From contig JQAY01000005.1 of assembly GCA_001436895.1 (NCBI GenBank), positions 128,427-181,291 of the forward strand: a DNA stretch of 52,865 nucleotides, read 5' to 3'. Positions 9,483 through 19,546 of this stretch are shown here, one piece after another. Under the pieces are notes generated by a model. The model ran no database searches, was not told where the DNA came from, and saw only the letters and a program-made list of their open reading frames with translations. The position numbers and the translations under genes are program-made. The stretch comes from Weissella confusa. Its GTDB lineage: Bacteria; Bacillota; Bacilli; Lactobacillales; Lactobacillaceae. How positions within the stretch are numbered: the stretch's first letter is position 1; every line of letters starts with the position of its first letter.

Positions 9483-10271
9483 ATGAGCAGACGACCAATT
9501 GTAGTTGGAAACTGGAAAATGAATAAATTACCCAGCGAAGCAGCTGCGTATATTAGGGAAGTTGGCCCAATGCTAGTGCAGTACGAGGGGGTCGATACTG
9601 TGCTAGCTGGACAAGATGTCCTGTTGGATGCGATGGTTTACGCAGCACGAAGCACGCCAATCTGTATTGGTGCTGAAAACGTGTACTGGGAAGATCGTGG
9701 TGCCTATACAGGCGAAACTAGCCCAGCGGCATTAGCTGATTTGGGTATCAAAATGGTCATCATCGGTCACTCTGAACGACGTAACTATTTCCGGGAAACT
9801 GATGAAATGGTGAACTTGAAAACGTTGGCGACGTTGCGAAATGGTTTGATGCCAATTATTGCGATTGATGAAGCAGTGCAACTAGAATCAAGTAACGATC
9901 ATGCTCACTGGATTGTTAATCAAGTGGTTGAGTCATTAAAGGGTGTGACGGAAGCTGATATGGCGAATGTTATGTTGGCATATGAACCAACTGCTGCAAT
10001 TGGTTCAGGTCAGGCGATGAGTCCAGAAATTGCGCAAAAGAGTCTGTGGATGATTCGTCAAACAGTTGCGGACATGTTTAATCAAGATGTGGCAGATAAC
10101 CTACGTATTTTGTATGGTGGGTCTGTGAAGCCAACGAATGTGTATGACATCTTGTCACAACCTGATATTGATGGTGTCCTTGTTGGGGATGCAGCCTTGG
10201 ATGCATCAACGTTTATTGAGTTAGTTAGTCTTGCACAACAAGCCAAAAGAACGTTGCGAAAAGACGCATAA
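9483..10271 (+). CDS. Divergent triosephosphate isomerase-like protein
   Basis: The 262-residue protein aligns along its full length with triosephosphate isomerase (dihydroxyacetone phosphate to glyceraldehyde 3-phosphate). It keeps the catalytic lysine (GNWKMNK, residue 12), histidine (IGHSERR) and glutamate (AYEP). Three ligand loops differ from the family. The flexible loop reads EPTAAIGSG instead of the usual EPxWAIGTG. The CxGE motif reads AIDE. The phosphate loop reads VGDAA where VGGAS is usual. The ATG at 9483 follows GGGGGA closely; a TTG at 9471 is rejected. The gene is not beside gap or pgk, so it is likely a second copy with reduced or altered activity. Activity as an isomerase is uncertain. 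Confidence 0.8.
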   Translation: MSRRPIVVGNWKMNKLPSEAAAYIREVGPMLVQYEGVDTVLAGQDVLLDAMVYAARSTPICIGAENVYWEDRGAYTGETSPAALADLGIKMVIIGHSERRNYFRETDEMVNLKTLATLRNGLMPIIAIDEAVQLESSNDHAHWIVNQVVESLKGVTEADMANVMLAYEPTAAIGSGQAMSPEIAQKSLWMIRQTVADMFNQDVADNLRILYGGSVKPTNVYDILSQPDIDGVLVGDAALDASTFIELVSLAQQAKRTLRKDA

Positions 10272-10355
10272 AAGCATCGTAGTTTTGTCGAAGTTGCCCG
10301 ATATACTATCAGTGTAGAGTTGATAATAGTATATGTAATAGGGGGATATCGACAC

Positions 10356-10553
10356 ATGTTTAAGTTCATGGAAAAGATTTTGTCTGATGGTAGCTTTGTA
10401 AAGGTCTACCTAACGTCAGGGGAGTCATTCATTTTGAATGAAATTAACGGTGAAGCAGAAGGCATGATTTTGGGATCACACAACGCAGGTGGTCGCAAGG
10501 TACGCTATGCGGTGAACGAATCAGAAATCGCAGCTGTTCGCGAACACTGGTAA
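10356..10553 (+). CDS. Small conserved-looking hypothetical protein, 65 aa
   Basis: I do not recognise the family. The ATG at 10356 follows GGGGGA with 9 bases of spacing; an in-frame ATA-rich extension to 10320 lacks a ribosome site. The predicted protein alternates short beta strands (FVKVYLTSGESFIL, GMILGSHN, KVRYAVNESEI) and ends in a short helix. That pattern suits a small beta-barrel such as an SH3 or OB fold. It is probably cytoplasmic; no signal or membrane segment is seen. It follows the tpi-like gene by 84 bases and ends at a bidirectional terminator. Confidence 0.7.
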   Translation: MFKFMEKILSDGSFVKVYLTSGESFILNEINGEAEGMILGSHNAGGRKVRYAVNESEIAAVREHW

Positions 10554-10557
10554 ACAC

Positions 10558-10592
10558 AAAAGCACGTCTCGGTAAAATGAGACGTGCTTTTT
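10558..10592. terminator. Bidirectional terminator between convergent genes
   Basis: A 13-bp stem (10558-10570 with 10579-10591) has A-rich and T-rich flanks, so it can end both the + strand small gene and the - strand gene ending at 10604. Confidence 0.9.
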
Positions 10593-10603
10593 GATTGACT
10601 GGA

Positions 10604-11284
10604 TTAGGATTTTTCGACTCTTGAAATATCAGTATCTGGCGTAATTTCAGAATTTGTTAAATCGTCGGCCGTACCTGAACCATCTTCAGTGTTTGAGCTT
10701 TCAGAAGTCGTGGTGCTGGATAAGCTAGAAGATACTTCTGATGAATCTGAAGAAGTCGAACTGGTTGTAGTTGTGACAGAAGAGTTGCCACTAGTTGATG
10801 TTGCGCTAGATTCTGAAGAACTTAGCTGAGTTATCGAACTAAGCGCAGATTCTTGTGTGATGCCCGAGTTAAGTGTTGGCGTTGTGCTTGCTGACGCTGA
10901 AATGATGCTACTAGGTGTGCTAGTTGATTCAAAAACAGGGGGAGTATCTTCTGATTGTGCCAGGATAGCGTCTCCGTTTGATTCTGCACGGACAAAGCGA
11001 CTTGTTCTAGCCGTTGTTGGATTGCTTGTTTGGCTATCTGTGTTTGACATCGAGTCAATGTAACTAGCTGGCTCAACCGGATTAATACCGGCAGCGATTA
11101 ATTTATCGTTAAAAGATTGAATGCTAGCCAATGATGCTGAAACGCGTTCGGACTGATGAACTGGATTTTGTGACCTGTCTTCCGGCGAAAACCAGCTCAT
11201 TGCGTAAGAGGCGCCAAATAGATAAATTGGTACTGCAATGATTAGACCAATCAATCCTAATATTGAAAATTTTAGTTTATTCAT
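10604..11284 (-). CDS. N-terminally membrane-anchored Ser/Thr-rich protein, 226 aa
   Basis: The first 30 residues form one membrane segment (FSILGLIGLIIAVPIYLFG) after a short positive N-terminus. No signal peptidase site is obvious, so the protein is probably anchored with its C-terminus outside. A short ordered part (about 40-80, SASLASIQSFNDKLIAAGI) is followed by a low-complexity tail made almost only of Ser, Thr, Asn and Glu. Such tails are typical of extended cell-wall-spanning linkers. A GAGGAGGAGG ribosome site supports the start. Function is unknown. It runs convergent to the upstream genes and divergent from eno. Confidence 0.75.
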   Translation of the reverse strand: MNKLKFSILGLIGLIIAVPIYLFGASYAMSWFSPEDRSQNPVHQSERVSASLASIQSFNDKLIAAGINPVEPASYIDSMSNTDSQTSNPTTARTSRFVRAESNGDAILAQSEDTPPVFESTSTPSSIISASASTTPTLNSGITQESALSSITQLSSSESSATSTSGNSSVTTTTSSTSSDSSEVSSSLSSTTTSESSNTEDGSGTADDLTNSEITPDTDISRVEKS

Positions 11285-11534
11285 AAACGTAACCTCCTCC
11301 TCGTTGGTCTGCTTATGTTGTTTATATATATAAGTCTACACAACATTGCATGACATAACAGTCGGGGATGTAACAAACGTAAAACGGAATAGTTGCTTCA
11401 GAGTAACGATAAGCGTTTCACAGACGGTTCAAACAAAAAGCAAGAAAGCCGATTAAATGCAACATAACGTGTGAATTATGTTACAATATATGACAAGGGA
11501 TATTCCCAGATAACTATACTTTTAAAACAAGTAA

Positions 11535-12902
<1,368 letters not shown>

Positions 12903-12934
12903 TCACTAGCATCTGTCAATTTGATAGATTAATT

Positions 12935-12976
12935 AAAGACGAAACCAATTCGCAAGATTTGGTTTCGTCTTTTTTG
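12935..12976 (+). terminator. Rho-independent terminator
   Basis: A strong stem (12935-12948 pairing with 12959-12973) is followed by TTTTTT, after eno. Confidence 0.93.
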
Positions 12977-12993
12977 TTTTGGAGTCCTAAATT

Positions 12994-13022
12994 CTGCCAT
13001 TGATTTGTCAGGGTGCTATACT
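12994..13022 (+). promoter_or_regulatory. Extended -10 promoter of the MFS gene
   Basis: CTGCCA (12994-12999) and TATACT (13017-13022) lie 17 bases apart, with TG at 13014-13015. Confidence 0.6.
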
Positions 13023-13056
13023 AACTGTTGATAAAAGATAAGGAAGTAAGGATATC

Positions 13057-14478
13057 ATGCAAGAGAGTCAAAACGGTTTGAAGCTATGGTTATCAATGAC
13101 GGCAGTCGGATTGTTCACATTCATGAGCACCTTGGACGCGTCAATTGTTAATATTGCATTGCCTGTTATGTCAAAAGAGATGAATATCCCAATGAATCAA
13201 GCAACGTGGACAGTCTCAATTTATTTGATTGTTATTTCTGGCTTGTTGGCTTTGTTTGGTAACTTGGGTGATCAACTCGGTAAGATTAAGATTTTTAGGA
13301 TTGGAACCATTGTATTCACACTCGGTTCTGTACTGGCGGGAATTGATTTAGGTTTGCCATTTTTGTTGTTTGCCCGTTTTGTACAAGCCGTTGGTGCCTC
13401 AATGACGATGAGTAATTCATTCGGAATTACAACGACACTTGCACCACAAAACCTACGTGGTCGTGCGATGTCATTCATTGCTGCATGGGTCTCACTTGGT
13501 TCAATCCTTGGACCAGCGCTTGGTGGTTTGTTGCTACAACACTTGTCATGGTCATACATTTTCTGGATTAACGTGCCAATCGGTATCATTGCTATCGTGG
13601 CAGGTGCGTTCTTGCTACCAAAGTCATCAAAGAAGGGTGTAACGCCTCAAATCGATTGGTTTGGTGCCGTGTCATTGTTCTTGTTTGTTGCTGTTTTGTT
13701 CCTTGGACTAAACGTGGCGCAAGTGCAAGGATTCTTGGCAGCTTGGCCATTGGCTTTGATTGTCATCGCCATCATTTTGTTTGTCTTGTTTATTCGTCAC
13801 GAATTGCATGCCGAAAAGCCATTGCTTGATTTGACGATTTTCTCATCAAAGCTATTCACAATCAGTTTGATTACGGCGTTCCTAGTGTTCGTCACAAACT
13901 TCTTTATTAATGTTTTGATGCCATTCTACCTTGAGAATTTGCGTGGCTTGAGCACTGGTACATCAGGAATGTACATGTTGCTATGGCCAGTTGCCATGTT
14001 GGTCTTCTCAGCTTTGTCAGGTACGTTGGCTGACAAGATGGATCGTGAATATGTGACCTTGTTTGGGTTGACGGTATTGGCGATTGTCATGTTCACGTGG
14101 TTCTTCGTTGATGGTGAGTCACCAATGTTGTTGATTGGTTTGTTGTTGGCTGGTTCTGGATTTGGAATGGCCTTCTTCCAATCACCAAATAATGCGTTGA
14201 TTATGTCAAATGCACCTCAAGATAAGCTGGGTGTGGCGGGATCATTGAACGCTTTGTCTCGTAACTTGGGTATGATTACTGGTACGACATTGGTTACGTC
14301 AGTTTTGTACGCTGCTATGAGCGCTAAGTTGGGCAAGGCAATTACGACCTACCCAGCGCACAACCCTGAAGTCTTTGTCTTCGGAATGCACGTTGCCTTT
14401 GCAGTTGCCGGCGTTTTGCTGGTCATTGCATTCATCATTACGTTCTATCGTGTCTTGATGCGCCGTGCGACGAAGTAA
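13057..14478 (+). CDS. MFS drug exporter, DHA2 (14-helix) family
   Basis: This 473-residue membrane protein has the hydrophobic pattern of a 14-helix proton-coupled exporter of the EmrB/QacA class. Motif D1-like LDASIVNIALPVM (about 27-39) in helix 1 and a motif A-like GNLGDQLGKIKIFRIG (about 68-83) between helices 2 and 3 are visible. A motif C-like SLGSILGPALGG (about 146-157) lies in helix 5. It sits alone between eno and secG with its own promoter and terminator. No TetR or MarR regulator is next to it. The substrate cannot be inferred. Confidence 0.88.
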   Translation: MQESQNGLKLWLSMTAVGLFTFMSTLDASIVNIALPVMSKEMNIPMNQATWTVSIYLIVISGLLALFGNLGDQLGKIKIFRIGTIVFTLGSVLAGIDLGLPFLLFARFVQAVGASMTMSNSFGITTTLAPQNLRGRAMSFIAAWVSLGSILGPALGGLLLQHLSWSYIFWINVPIGIIAIVAGAFLLPKSSKKGVTPQIDWFGAVSLFLFVAVLFLGLNVAQVQGFLAAWPLALIVIAIILFVLFIRHELHAEKPLLDLTIFSSKLFTISLITAFLVFVTNFFINVLMPFYLENLRGLSTGTSGMYMLLWPVAMLVFSALSGTLADKMDREYVTLFGLTVLAIVMFTWFFVDGESPMLLIGLLLAGSGFGMAFFQSPNNALIMSNAPQDKLGVAGSLNALSRNLGMITGTTLVTSVLYAAMSAKLGKAITTYPAHNPEVFVFGMHVAFAVAGVLLVIAFIITFYRVLMRRATK

Positions 14479-14492
14479 TTTTAAAAAAATTC

Positions 14493-14526
14493 ACGAGATG
14501 TTCGAAATTCGAATATCTCGTTTTTT
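14493..14526 (+). terminator. Rho-independent terminator
   Basis: The stem ACGAGAT pairs with ATCTCG(T), with an inner TTCGA/TCGAA pair, followed by TTTTTT. It ends the MFS gene. Confidence 0.88.
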
Positions 14527-14527
14527 G

Positions 14528-14556
14528 TTGAGAGTGGCCGGTTCCTATGGTATGCT
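14528..14556 (+). promoter_or_regulatory. secG promoter
   Basis: TTGAGA (14528-14533) and TATGCT (14551-14556) are 17 bases apart, with an extended TG at 14548-14549. A small CCCCAG/CTGGGG hairpin lies in the leader at 14571-14586. Confidence 0.7.
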
Positions 14557-14622
14557 AGTTAGGTATAAAACCCCAGGGCTGGGGTAATTCGTTTAAACGA
14601 AAATGAAGAGGAGGGTGCCCAC

Positions 14623-14859
14623 ATGTACAACGTATTGTTGACAGCGATGATTGTCGTTGGTGTGTTGATTATTTTGGCAGTGTTGATGCAACCATCGAAG
14701 CAACAAGATGCTTTGTCAGCCTTGTCAGGTGGTGGCGGAGATTTGTTCGCAACGCAAAAGGCACGTGGGTTCGAGGCAGTGATGCAACGAATCACGGCTA
14801 TTCTTGGAGCTATCTGGTTTATTTTGGGATTGGCACTAGTTTACCTTTCTTCACACTAA
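14623..14859 (+). CDS. secG: Preprotein translocase subunit SecG
   Basis: SecG is a small accessory subunit of the SecYEG channel in the cytoplasmic membrane. The 78-residue protein has the two expected helices (about 3-21 and 53-75). Between them lies the conserved polar loop with a Gly-rich GGGGDLF near residue 40. The GAGGAGGGTG ribosome site is strong. The secG-rnr-smpB order is common in Firmicutes and links secretion with RNA quality control genes. Confidence 0.95.
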   Translation: MYNVLLTAMIVVGVLIILAVLMQPSKQQDALSALSGGGGDLFATQKARGFEAVMQRITAILGAIWFILGLALVYLSSH

Positions 14860-14875
14860 ACACTAACAGCGCTAT

Positions 14876-14908
14876 GACCTCTCGTGACTTGTTACGAGGG
14901 GTCTTTGA
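14876..14908 (+). terminator. Hairpin between secG and rnr
   Basis: A 10-bp stem (14876-14885 with 14894-14903) has only a short T tract (TTTGATT). It may be a weak or partial terminator that lowers expression of rnr relative to secG. Confidence 0.6.
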
Positions 14909-14932
14909 TTATTTAAGAAGAGTGAGATTTAA

Positions 14933-17290
14933 ATGGACGCACAAAATTTGCAGGACCAATTATTTGGGTTCTTGAAGGCAAATCCAACGCAAGCCTATCC
15001 AGCACAAACGCTGGCTGATGGTTTGCGCTTGGATGATGCCAATGCCTTTACGAAGGTCGTTCAAGCACTAGCTGCTTTGGAACGCGGTGGTAAGGTAAAG
15101 GTTAATGAGGAAGGCGCATTCCAATATGACGCCGAAAAGGAAGGGATTATTGGTGTCTTCAAGTCTAATGACAAGGGCTTCGGCTTTGTTCACTATGACG
15201 ATAAGGAAGAAGACGTCTTTATCAATCCTGATAACACGATGTTTGCCGTTCAAGGTGACGAAGTTCGTGTAAAGTTGTTGACAAAGGGTGACGCAAACAC
15301 TGGTCGTGGGCCTGAAGGTAAGGTTGCTGAAATCATTACCCACGCTCGTGAGCACGTGGTTGGTGAATTCACGCTTGGTTCAGAATACAAGGGTTACGTT
15401 GGAAGCATTCGTTTGACGGATAAGAAGTTTGCGTCATTTGAATTCTTGGTTAAGGAAGGTGGCGTTTCAGCTACTGACGGTGAAGTGGTGGTGGCCTCAA
15501 TTGACCAATACCCTTCAGCCGTTGCACCAAAGCGTTTCACTGGTGCGATTACGGAGAAGGTCGGATACAAGGATGATCCTGGTGTCGACATTCTACAAAT
15601 CGTGTACAACCACGATGTGCCACACGTCTTCCCAGAAGCTGTGTTGGAACAAGCAAACAAGATTCCTGATGACGTGCAAGACTTCGAGCGTGAGGGTCGT
15701 GAAGACATCACAGATCAACCGCTTGTAACAATTGACGCCATTGAGTCTAAGGACTTGGACGACGCTGTTGTTGTCTGGAAGTTGCCAAACGGAAACTTCC
15801 ACTTGGGTGTTCACATTGCCGACGTTTCACACTACGTTGTTGAAGGCACACCATTGGATGAGGAAGCTTATAACCGTGGTACGTCAGTTTACTTGACGGA
15901 CCGTGTCATTCCAATGTTGCCACGTAACATCTCTAACGGAATTGCGTCATTGAACCCTGGTGTTGATCGTTTGGCCATGTCTGCTGAAATGGAATTCACC
16001 CCAGCTGGTGATTTGGTAAACCACCGTTTGCACACTTCAGTTATGCGTTCACACGCTCGTATGACGTACAAGGCAGTTAATGCTATCTTGGCTGGTGACG
16101 AAGAGACACGTTCAGAGTACAGCGACCTTGTGCCAATGTTCGAAGAAATGGAACAATTGCACAACGCGTTGGCCGCTAAGCGTACAGAACGTGGTGCTAT
16201 CGAATTTGATGCGCCTGAGGCAAAGATTATCGTTGATGAAACGGGTAAGCCAACGGACATTGAATTGCGTGAACGTGGTTTGTCAGAACGTATGATTGAG
16301 TCATTCATGTTGGCTGCCAACGAAACGGTTGCCATGCACTTTGACCAAGCAAACGTACCATTCTTGTACCGTATTCACGAGTCACCAGATGCTGATCGTG
16401 TTCAAAACTTTCTGGACTTTGTGAAGGCGCTTGGTGCACCGGTTAAGATTGACCCAGAAAACATCAAGTCAACGGACTTGCAAGCCATCCACAACTTCTT
16501 CTTGGATCGTCCGGAAGAACAAATGGTTTCAACAATGATGTTGCGTACGATGAAGCAAGCTAAGTACTCAGACCAACCATTGGGACACTTTGGTATTGGT
16601 GCTGAATACTACACACACTTCACGTCACCAATTCGTCGTTACCCTGATTTGACGGTTCACCGTTTGATTAAGTGGTACGAGAAGAATGGTTTGGGTGAAG
16701 AGGCGCAAGCTAAGTACCGTGACAAGTTGGCTCAAATTGGTGAGGATACGTCAGTTCGTGAGCGTCGTGCCGTTGATACTGAACGTGATACGGATGCCAT
16801 GAAGAAGGCTGAGTTCATGGAGGACAAGGTTGGCGACGAATTCGAGGCAGTGGTAAACGGTGTCTTGAAGTTCGGTATGTTCGTTTCATTGGAGAACACG
16901 GTTGAAGGTTTGATTCACACGTCAAACTTTACGGATGACCAATACGTCTACGATGAAGCACACATGGCTTTGATCGGCCGTCGCTTCCACCACATCTACC
17001 AAATCGGACAACCGGTTAAGGTACGTTTGATTCGTGTGGATAAGGAACAATCAGCTTTGGACTTCGTTTTGGTTGATCCAGATGCTGCTCCAATCACTGA
17101 CATCAAGGTGCCAGAGGACCGTCGCGGTGCCTTTGGTGGTCGCAACCGCGGTGAGCGTCGTAGCAACGACAAGAATAACCGCTCAAGCAAGGGTGGTAAG
17201 ACACACAACGGTGGAAAGCCATTCGGTGCAAAGTCAGACCGCAAGCCTGAATCAAAGCACCAGAACACCAACCGTAAGGGACGTCACTAA
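14933..17290 (+). CDS. rnr: Ribonuclease R
   Basis: RNase R is a 3'-to-5' processive exoribonuclease that degrades structured RNA and works with tmRNA-SmpB in removing defective mRNA. The 785-residue order is typical: an N-terminal helix-turn-helix-like region, a cold-shock domain (GIIGVFKSNDKGFGFV, about 70), and the RNB catalytic domain with the Asp cluster near 268-277 (SKDLDDAVV) and HIADVSHYV (about 293). A C-terminal S1 domain starts near 631 and is followed by a basic Lys/Arg/Gly/Asn tail from about 730. The ribosome site is GAAGAGTGAG. It lies directly upstream of smpB, which fits its role. Confidence 0.97.
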   Translation: MDAQNLQDQLFGFLKANPTQAYPAQTLADGLRLDDANAFTKVVQALAALERGGKVKVNEEGAFQYDAEKEGIIGVFKSNDKGFGFVHYDDKEEDVFINPDNTMFAVQGDEVRVKLLTKGDANTGRGPEGKVAEIITHAREHVVGEFTLGSEYKGYVGSIRLTDKKFASFEFLVKEGGVSATDGEVVVASIDQYPSAVAPKRFTGAITEKVGYKDDPGVDILQIVYNHDVPHVFPEAVLEQANKIPDDVQDFEREGREDITDQPLVTIDAIESKDLDDAVVVWKLPNGNFHLGVHIADVSHYVVEGTPLDEEAYNRGTSVYLTDRVIPMLPRNISNGIASLNPGVDRLAMSAEMEFTPAGDLVNHRLHTSVMRSHARMTYKAVNAILAGDEETRSEYSDLVPMFEEMEQLHNALAAKRTERGAIEFDAPEAKIIVDETGKPTDIELRERGLSERMIESFMLAANETVAMHFDQANVPFLYRIHESPDADRVQNFLDFVKALGAPVKIDPENIKSTDLQAIHNFFLDRPEEQMVSTMMLRTMKQAKYSDQPLGHFGIGAEYYTHFTSPIRRYPDLTVHRLIKWYEKNGLGEEAQAKYRDKLAQIGEDTSVRERRAVDTERDTDAMKKAEFMEDKVGDEFEAVVNGVLKFGMFVSLENTVEGLIHTSNFTDDQYVYDEAHMALIGRRFHHIYQIGQPVKVRLIRVDKEQSALDFVLVDPDAAPITDIKVPEDRRGAFGGRNRGERRSNDKNNRSSKGGKTHNGGKPFGAKSDRKPESKHQNTNRKGRH

Positions 17291-17291
17291 G

Positions 17292-17445
17292 AACAGAACA
17301 TAGAGTGGTGGTTTTCTCGCAGAGCGAGAAAATCGGTTATCCGGAGTTAAGACGAAAATTTCTCGGTACACCAACGGCGTGCAGAAAATTTTTGACTTAA
17401 CGCAGTGATGACCGAAACCACGCCAGGCGTTTAACAGAGCATAGA
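17292..17445 (+). other. Structured intergenic element between rnr and smpB, flanked by direct repeats
   Basis: A nearly continuous hairpin can be drawn from 17308 to 17421. Its pairs are GTGGTTT (17308-17314) with AAACCAC (17415-17421), CGGTTATC (17334-17341) with GATGACCG (17407-17414), GTTAAG (17346-17351) with CTTAAC (17396-17401), and an A/T-rich arm from 352-363 with 383-395. A side hairpin TCTCGC/GCGAGA sits at 17315-17329. The U-G pair in the second helix favours the + strand as the RNA. A 14-base direct repeat with one mismatch flanks it (17292-17305 and 17432-17445). It could be the smpB leader, a 3' element of rnr, or a small mobile repeat with a target duplication. Confidence 0.55.
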
Positions 17446-17475
17446 GCAACAGAAAGCTTTAGGAGGTCGTTAAAG

Positions 17476-17943
17476 ATGGCCAAGAAAAAGTCAAATGCTG
17501 ATGGTGCATTGGCAACAAACAATAAAGCAAAGTACAACTACTTTATCGGCGAAACGTATGAAGCAGGTATCGAACTGACGGGAACTGAAATCAAGTCAGT
17601 GCGTGCCAGCAAGATAACGATTGCGGATGGGTTTATTCAAATTCGTGATGGGCAAGCTTGGCTGGATAATGTTCACATTAGTCCATTCGAGCAAGGTAAC
17701 CGTTTCAATCACGAACCCTTGCGTAGTCGCCGATTGTTGTTGCACAAAAAAGAAATCAAGGCGCTAGGTGAGGCTACGGCACAACAAGGTAAAACAATTG
17801 TGCCATTGCGTGTTTACTTGAAGCATGGTTTCGCCAAGGTGTTAATTGGCGTTGCGACTGGTAAGCACAACTACGATAAGCGTGAAACAATTAAAAAGCG
17901 TGATCAAGACCGCGATTTGCGTCGCAGTTTAAAAGTCCGCTAA
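17476..17943 (+). CDS. smpB: SsrA-binding protein SmpB
   Basis: SmpB binds tmRNA and brings it to stalled ribosomes for trans-translation. The 155-residue size is standard. Visible signatures are the start of the core barrel ([20 protein letters not shown], about 20-39), a KSVR motif at about 40-43, and the basic C-terminal tail ([16 protein letters not shown]) that enters the mRNA channel. A full AGGAGGT ribosome site precedes the ATG by 9 bases. The tmRNA gene itself is not in this window. Confidence 0.97.
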   Translation: MAKKKSNADGALATNNKAKYNYFIGETYEAGIELTGTEIKSVRASKITIADGFIQIRDGQAWLDNVHISPFEQGNRFNHEPLRSRRLLLHKKEIKALGEATAQQGKTIVPLRVYLKHGFAKVLIGVATGKHNYDKRETIKKRDQDRDLRRSLKVR

Positions 17944-17945
17944 GC

Positions 17946-17981
17946 AAAAGGAGCGAATTCCACCAGAATTCGCTCCTTTTT
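17946..17981 (+). terminator. Rho-independent terminator
   Basis: A perfect 15-bp stem (17946-17960 with 17966-17980) with a 5-base loop and a T tract ends smpB. Confidence 0.95.
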
Positions 17982-17998
17982 GTGTACAATCATCCGGT

Positions 17999-18017
17999 AT
18001 GTCAGAAAAACTGACAT
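17999..18017. promoter_or_regulatory. Inverted repeat upstream of the glutamine-type transporter
   Basis: ATGTCAG and CTGACAT are separated by 5 A-rich bases, about 80 bases before the transporter start. The spacing suits a dimeric repressor site, or a small hairpin. No regulator family could be assigned. Confidence 0.4.
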
Positions 18018-18097
18018 CGTACAACATTAAAAAATCGGTTTGGTGTAGCATAAGAGGAAATGGGAATACAAAATTATGACTAGAGGAGGATTGTGTA

Positions 18098-19546
18098 ATG
18101 CGTAAATGGCTCGTTGGCCTCATGGTGCTTGCGGCATCAATAGTGGGGATGGTAGCAGGGGTACCAAACGCACATGCTGCATCATCACACTACACAATTA
18201 CGACCGATACGACATTCCCACCATTTGAGTTCCAAACTCAAGGTGGTGACTACCGTGGTATCGATATGGATATGCTGAAGGAAATTGCGAAGCGCGAGGA
18301 CTTCACTTACACGTTGAAGCCAATGAGTTTCAACGCTGGTGTGCAGGCGGTGCAAGCTGGTCAAGTCGATGGTATCTTGGCTGGTATGTCAATTACAGAT
18401 GAACGTAAGCAAACGTTTGATTTCGGAACACCATACTACAAGAGTGGTATCGTTATGGCGGTTGCCAACAAGTCTAAGGTGGATTCATTGGATGACTTGA
18501 AGGGCAAGACTGTGGCAGCTAAGACTGGTAGTTCAGGTGCGATGTATGCACAACGCATGGCTAAGAAGTACGACTTTAAGATTACGTACTTCAATGACTC
18601 AAACACGATGTACAATGACGTTATCATTGGTAACACAGTGGCCGCGTTTGAAGATCAACCCGTTATGGCCTATGCCATTCAACAAGGTACAAAGATGAAA
18701 ATCGTGACGGATCCAGCTGATGGAAACTGGTACGGTTTTGGTGTTAAGAAGGGTGATAACGCTGAGTTGTTGAAGAAGTTCAACGAAGGTTATGCCAAGA
18801 TTGTTAAGGACGGAACCTACGATAAGATTGTTAACCGTTACCTTGGTGAAGGTGGTTACAACTACAAGGAAAACGCGGCTGCTAAGTCAGCTGCCGACCA
18901 ATCAATTTGGTCATTGATTCAAGAAAACAAGGCCGCCTTGTTGGATGGTTTGATTAAGACGTTGCAACTAACAGTTGTTGGTATCGTTTTGGCTGCCATC
19001 TGGGGTGTCTTGTTGGGTGTGATGGGTGTTGCGCCAAGTAAGTTGGTCCGTGGTATCTCATCAACGATTATTTACATCTTCCGTGGCCTACCAATGCTAG
19101 TTTTGGCATTCTTTATTTACATCGGAATTCCTAACTTGACGGGTCAAAAGATTCCAGCGTTTACGGCTGGTGTGATTACGTTGATTTTGAATGAAGGGGC
19201 CTACATTGGTGCGTTTGTGCGTGGTGGATTTAAGTCAGTTGACCCTGGTCAATTGGAAGCTGCCCGTTCATTGGGAATGCCATATGGTAAGGCAATGCGT
19301 AAGGTTGTGATGCCACAAGGAATTCGTTTGACGATTCCAAGTTTCATTAACCAATTCATCATTACGTTGAAGGATACATCAATCTTGTCAGCGATCGGTA
19401 TTATCGAATTGACACAAACTGGAACGTTGATCATTGCGCGTAATTTGCAAGGATTCAAGGTTTGGTTGATGATTGCCGTTTTGTACTTGATTGTCATCAC
19501 GTTGTTGACGTGGTTATCTAACTGGGTAGAAAAGAGGATTAACTAA
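18098..19546 (+). CDS. Fused substrate-binding and permease protein of a polar amino acid ABC importer
   Basis: The 482-residue protein joins two parts usually encoded separately. A signal peptide (about 1-28, cut after AHAA) leads into a periplasmic-binding-type domain (about 30-255; [11 protein letters not shown] and [13 protein letters not shown] are typical of the glutamine/arginine binding family). Next comes a permease (about 275-482) with the EAAxxLG-type loop ([20 protein letters not shown], about 386-405) that contacts the ATPase. The fusion resembles GlnP of lactic acid bacteria but has only one binding domain. The ribosome site is AGAGGAGGA. It is coupled to the ATPase by a one-base overlap. 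Glutamine is likely; arginine or another polar amino acid is possible. Confidence 0.9.
   Translation: MRKWLVGLMVLAASIVGMVAGVPNAHAASSHYTITTDTTFPPFEFQTQGGDYRGIDMDMLKEIAKREDFTYTLKPMSFNAGVQAVQAGQVDGILAGMSITDERKQTFDFGTPYYKSGIVMAVANKSKVDSLDDLKGKTVAAKTGSSGAMYAQRMAKKYDFKITYFNDSNTMYNDVIIGNTVAAFEDQPVMAYAIQQGTKMKIVTDPADGNWYGFGVKKGDNAELLKKFNEGYAKIVKDGTYDKIVNRYLGEGGYNYKENAAAKSAADQSIWSLIQENKAALLDGLIKTLQLTVVGIVLAAIWGVLLGVMGVAPSKLVRGISSTIIYIFRGLPMLVLAFFIYIGIPNLTGQKIPAFTAGVITLILNEGAYIGAFVRGGFKSVDPGQLEAARSLGMPYGKAMRKVVMPQGIRLTIPSFINQFIITLKDTSILSAIGIIELTQTGTLIIARNLQGFKVWLMIAVLYLIVITLLTWLSNWVEKRIN

Noticed and set aside
11403-11424. cre box upstream of eno (ATAAGCGTTT)
   Set aside because: Only the core matches; both flanking TG and CA positions fail, so it falls well below the matches at 7232 and 45960.
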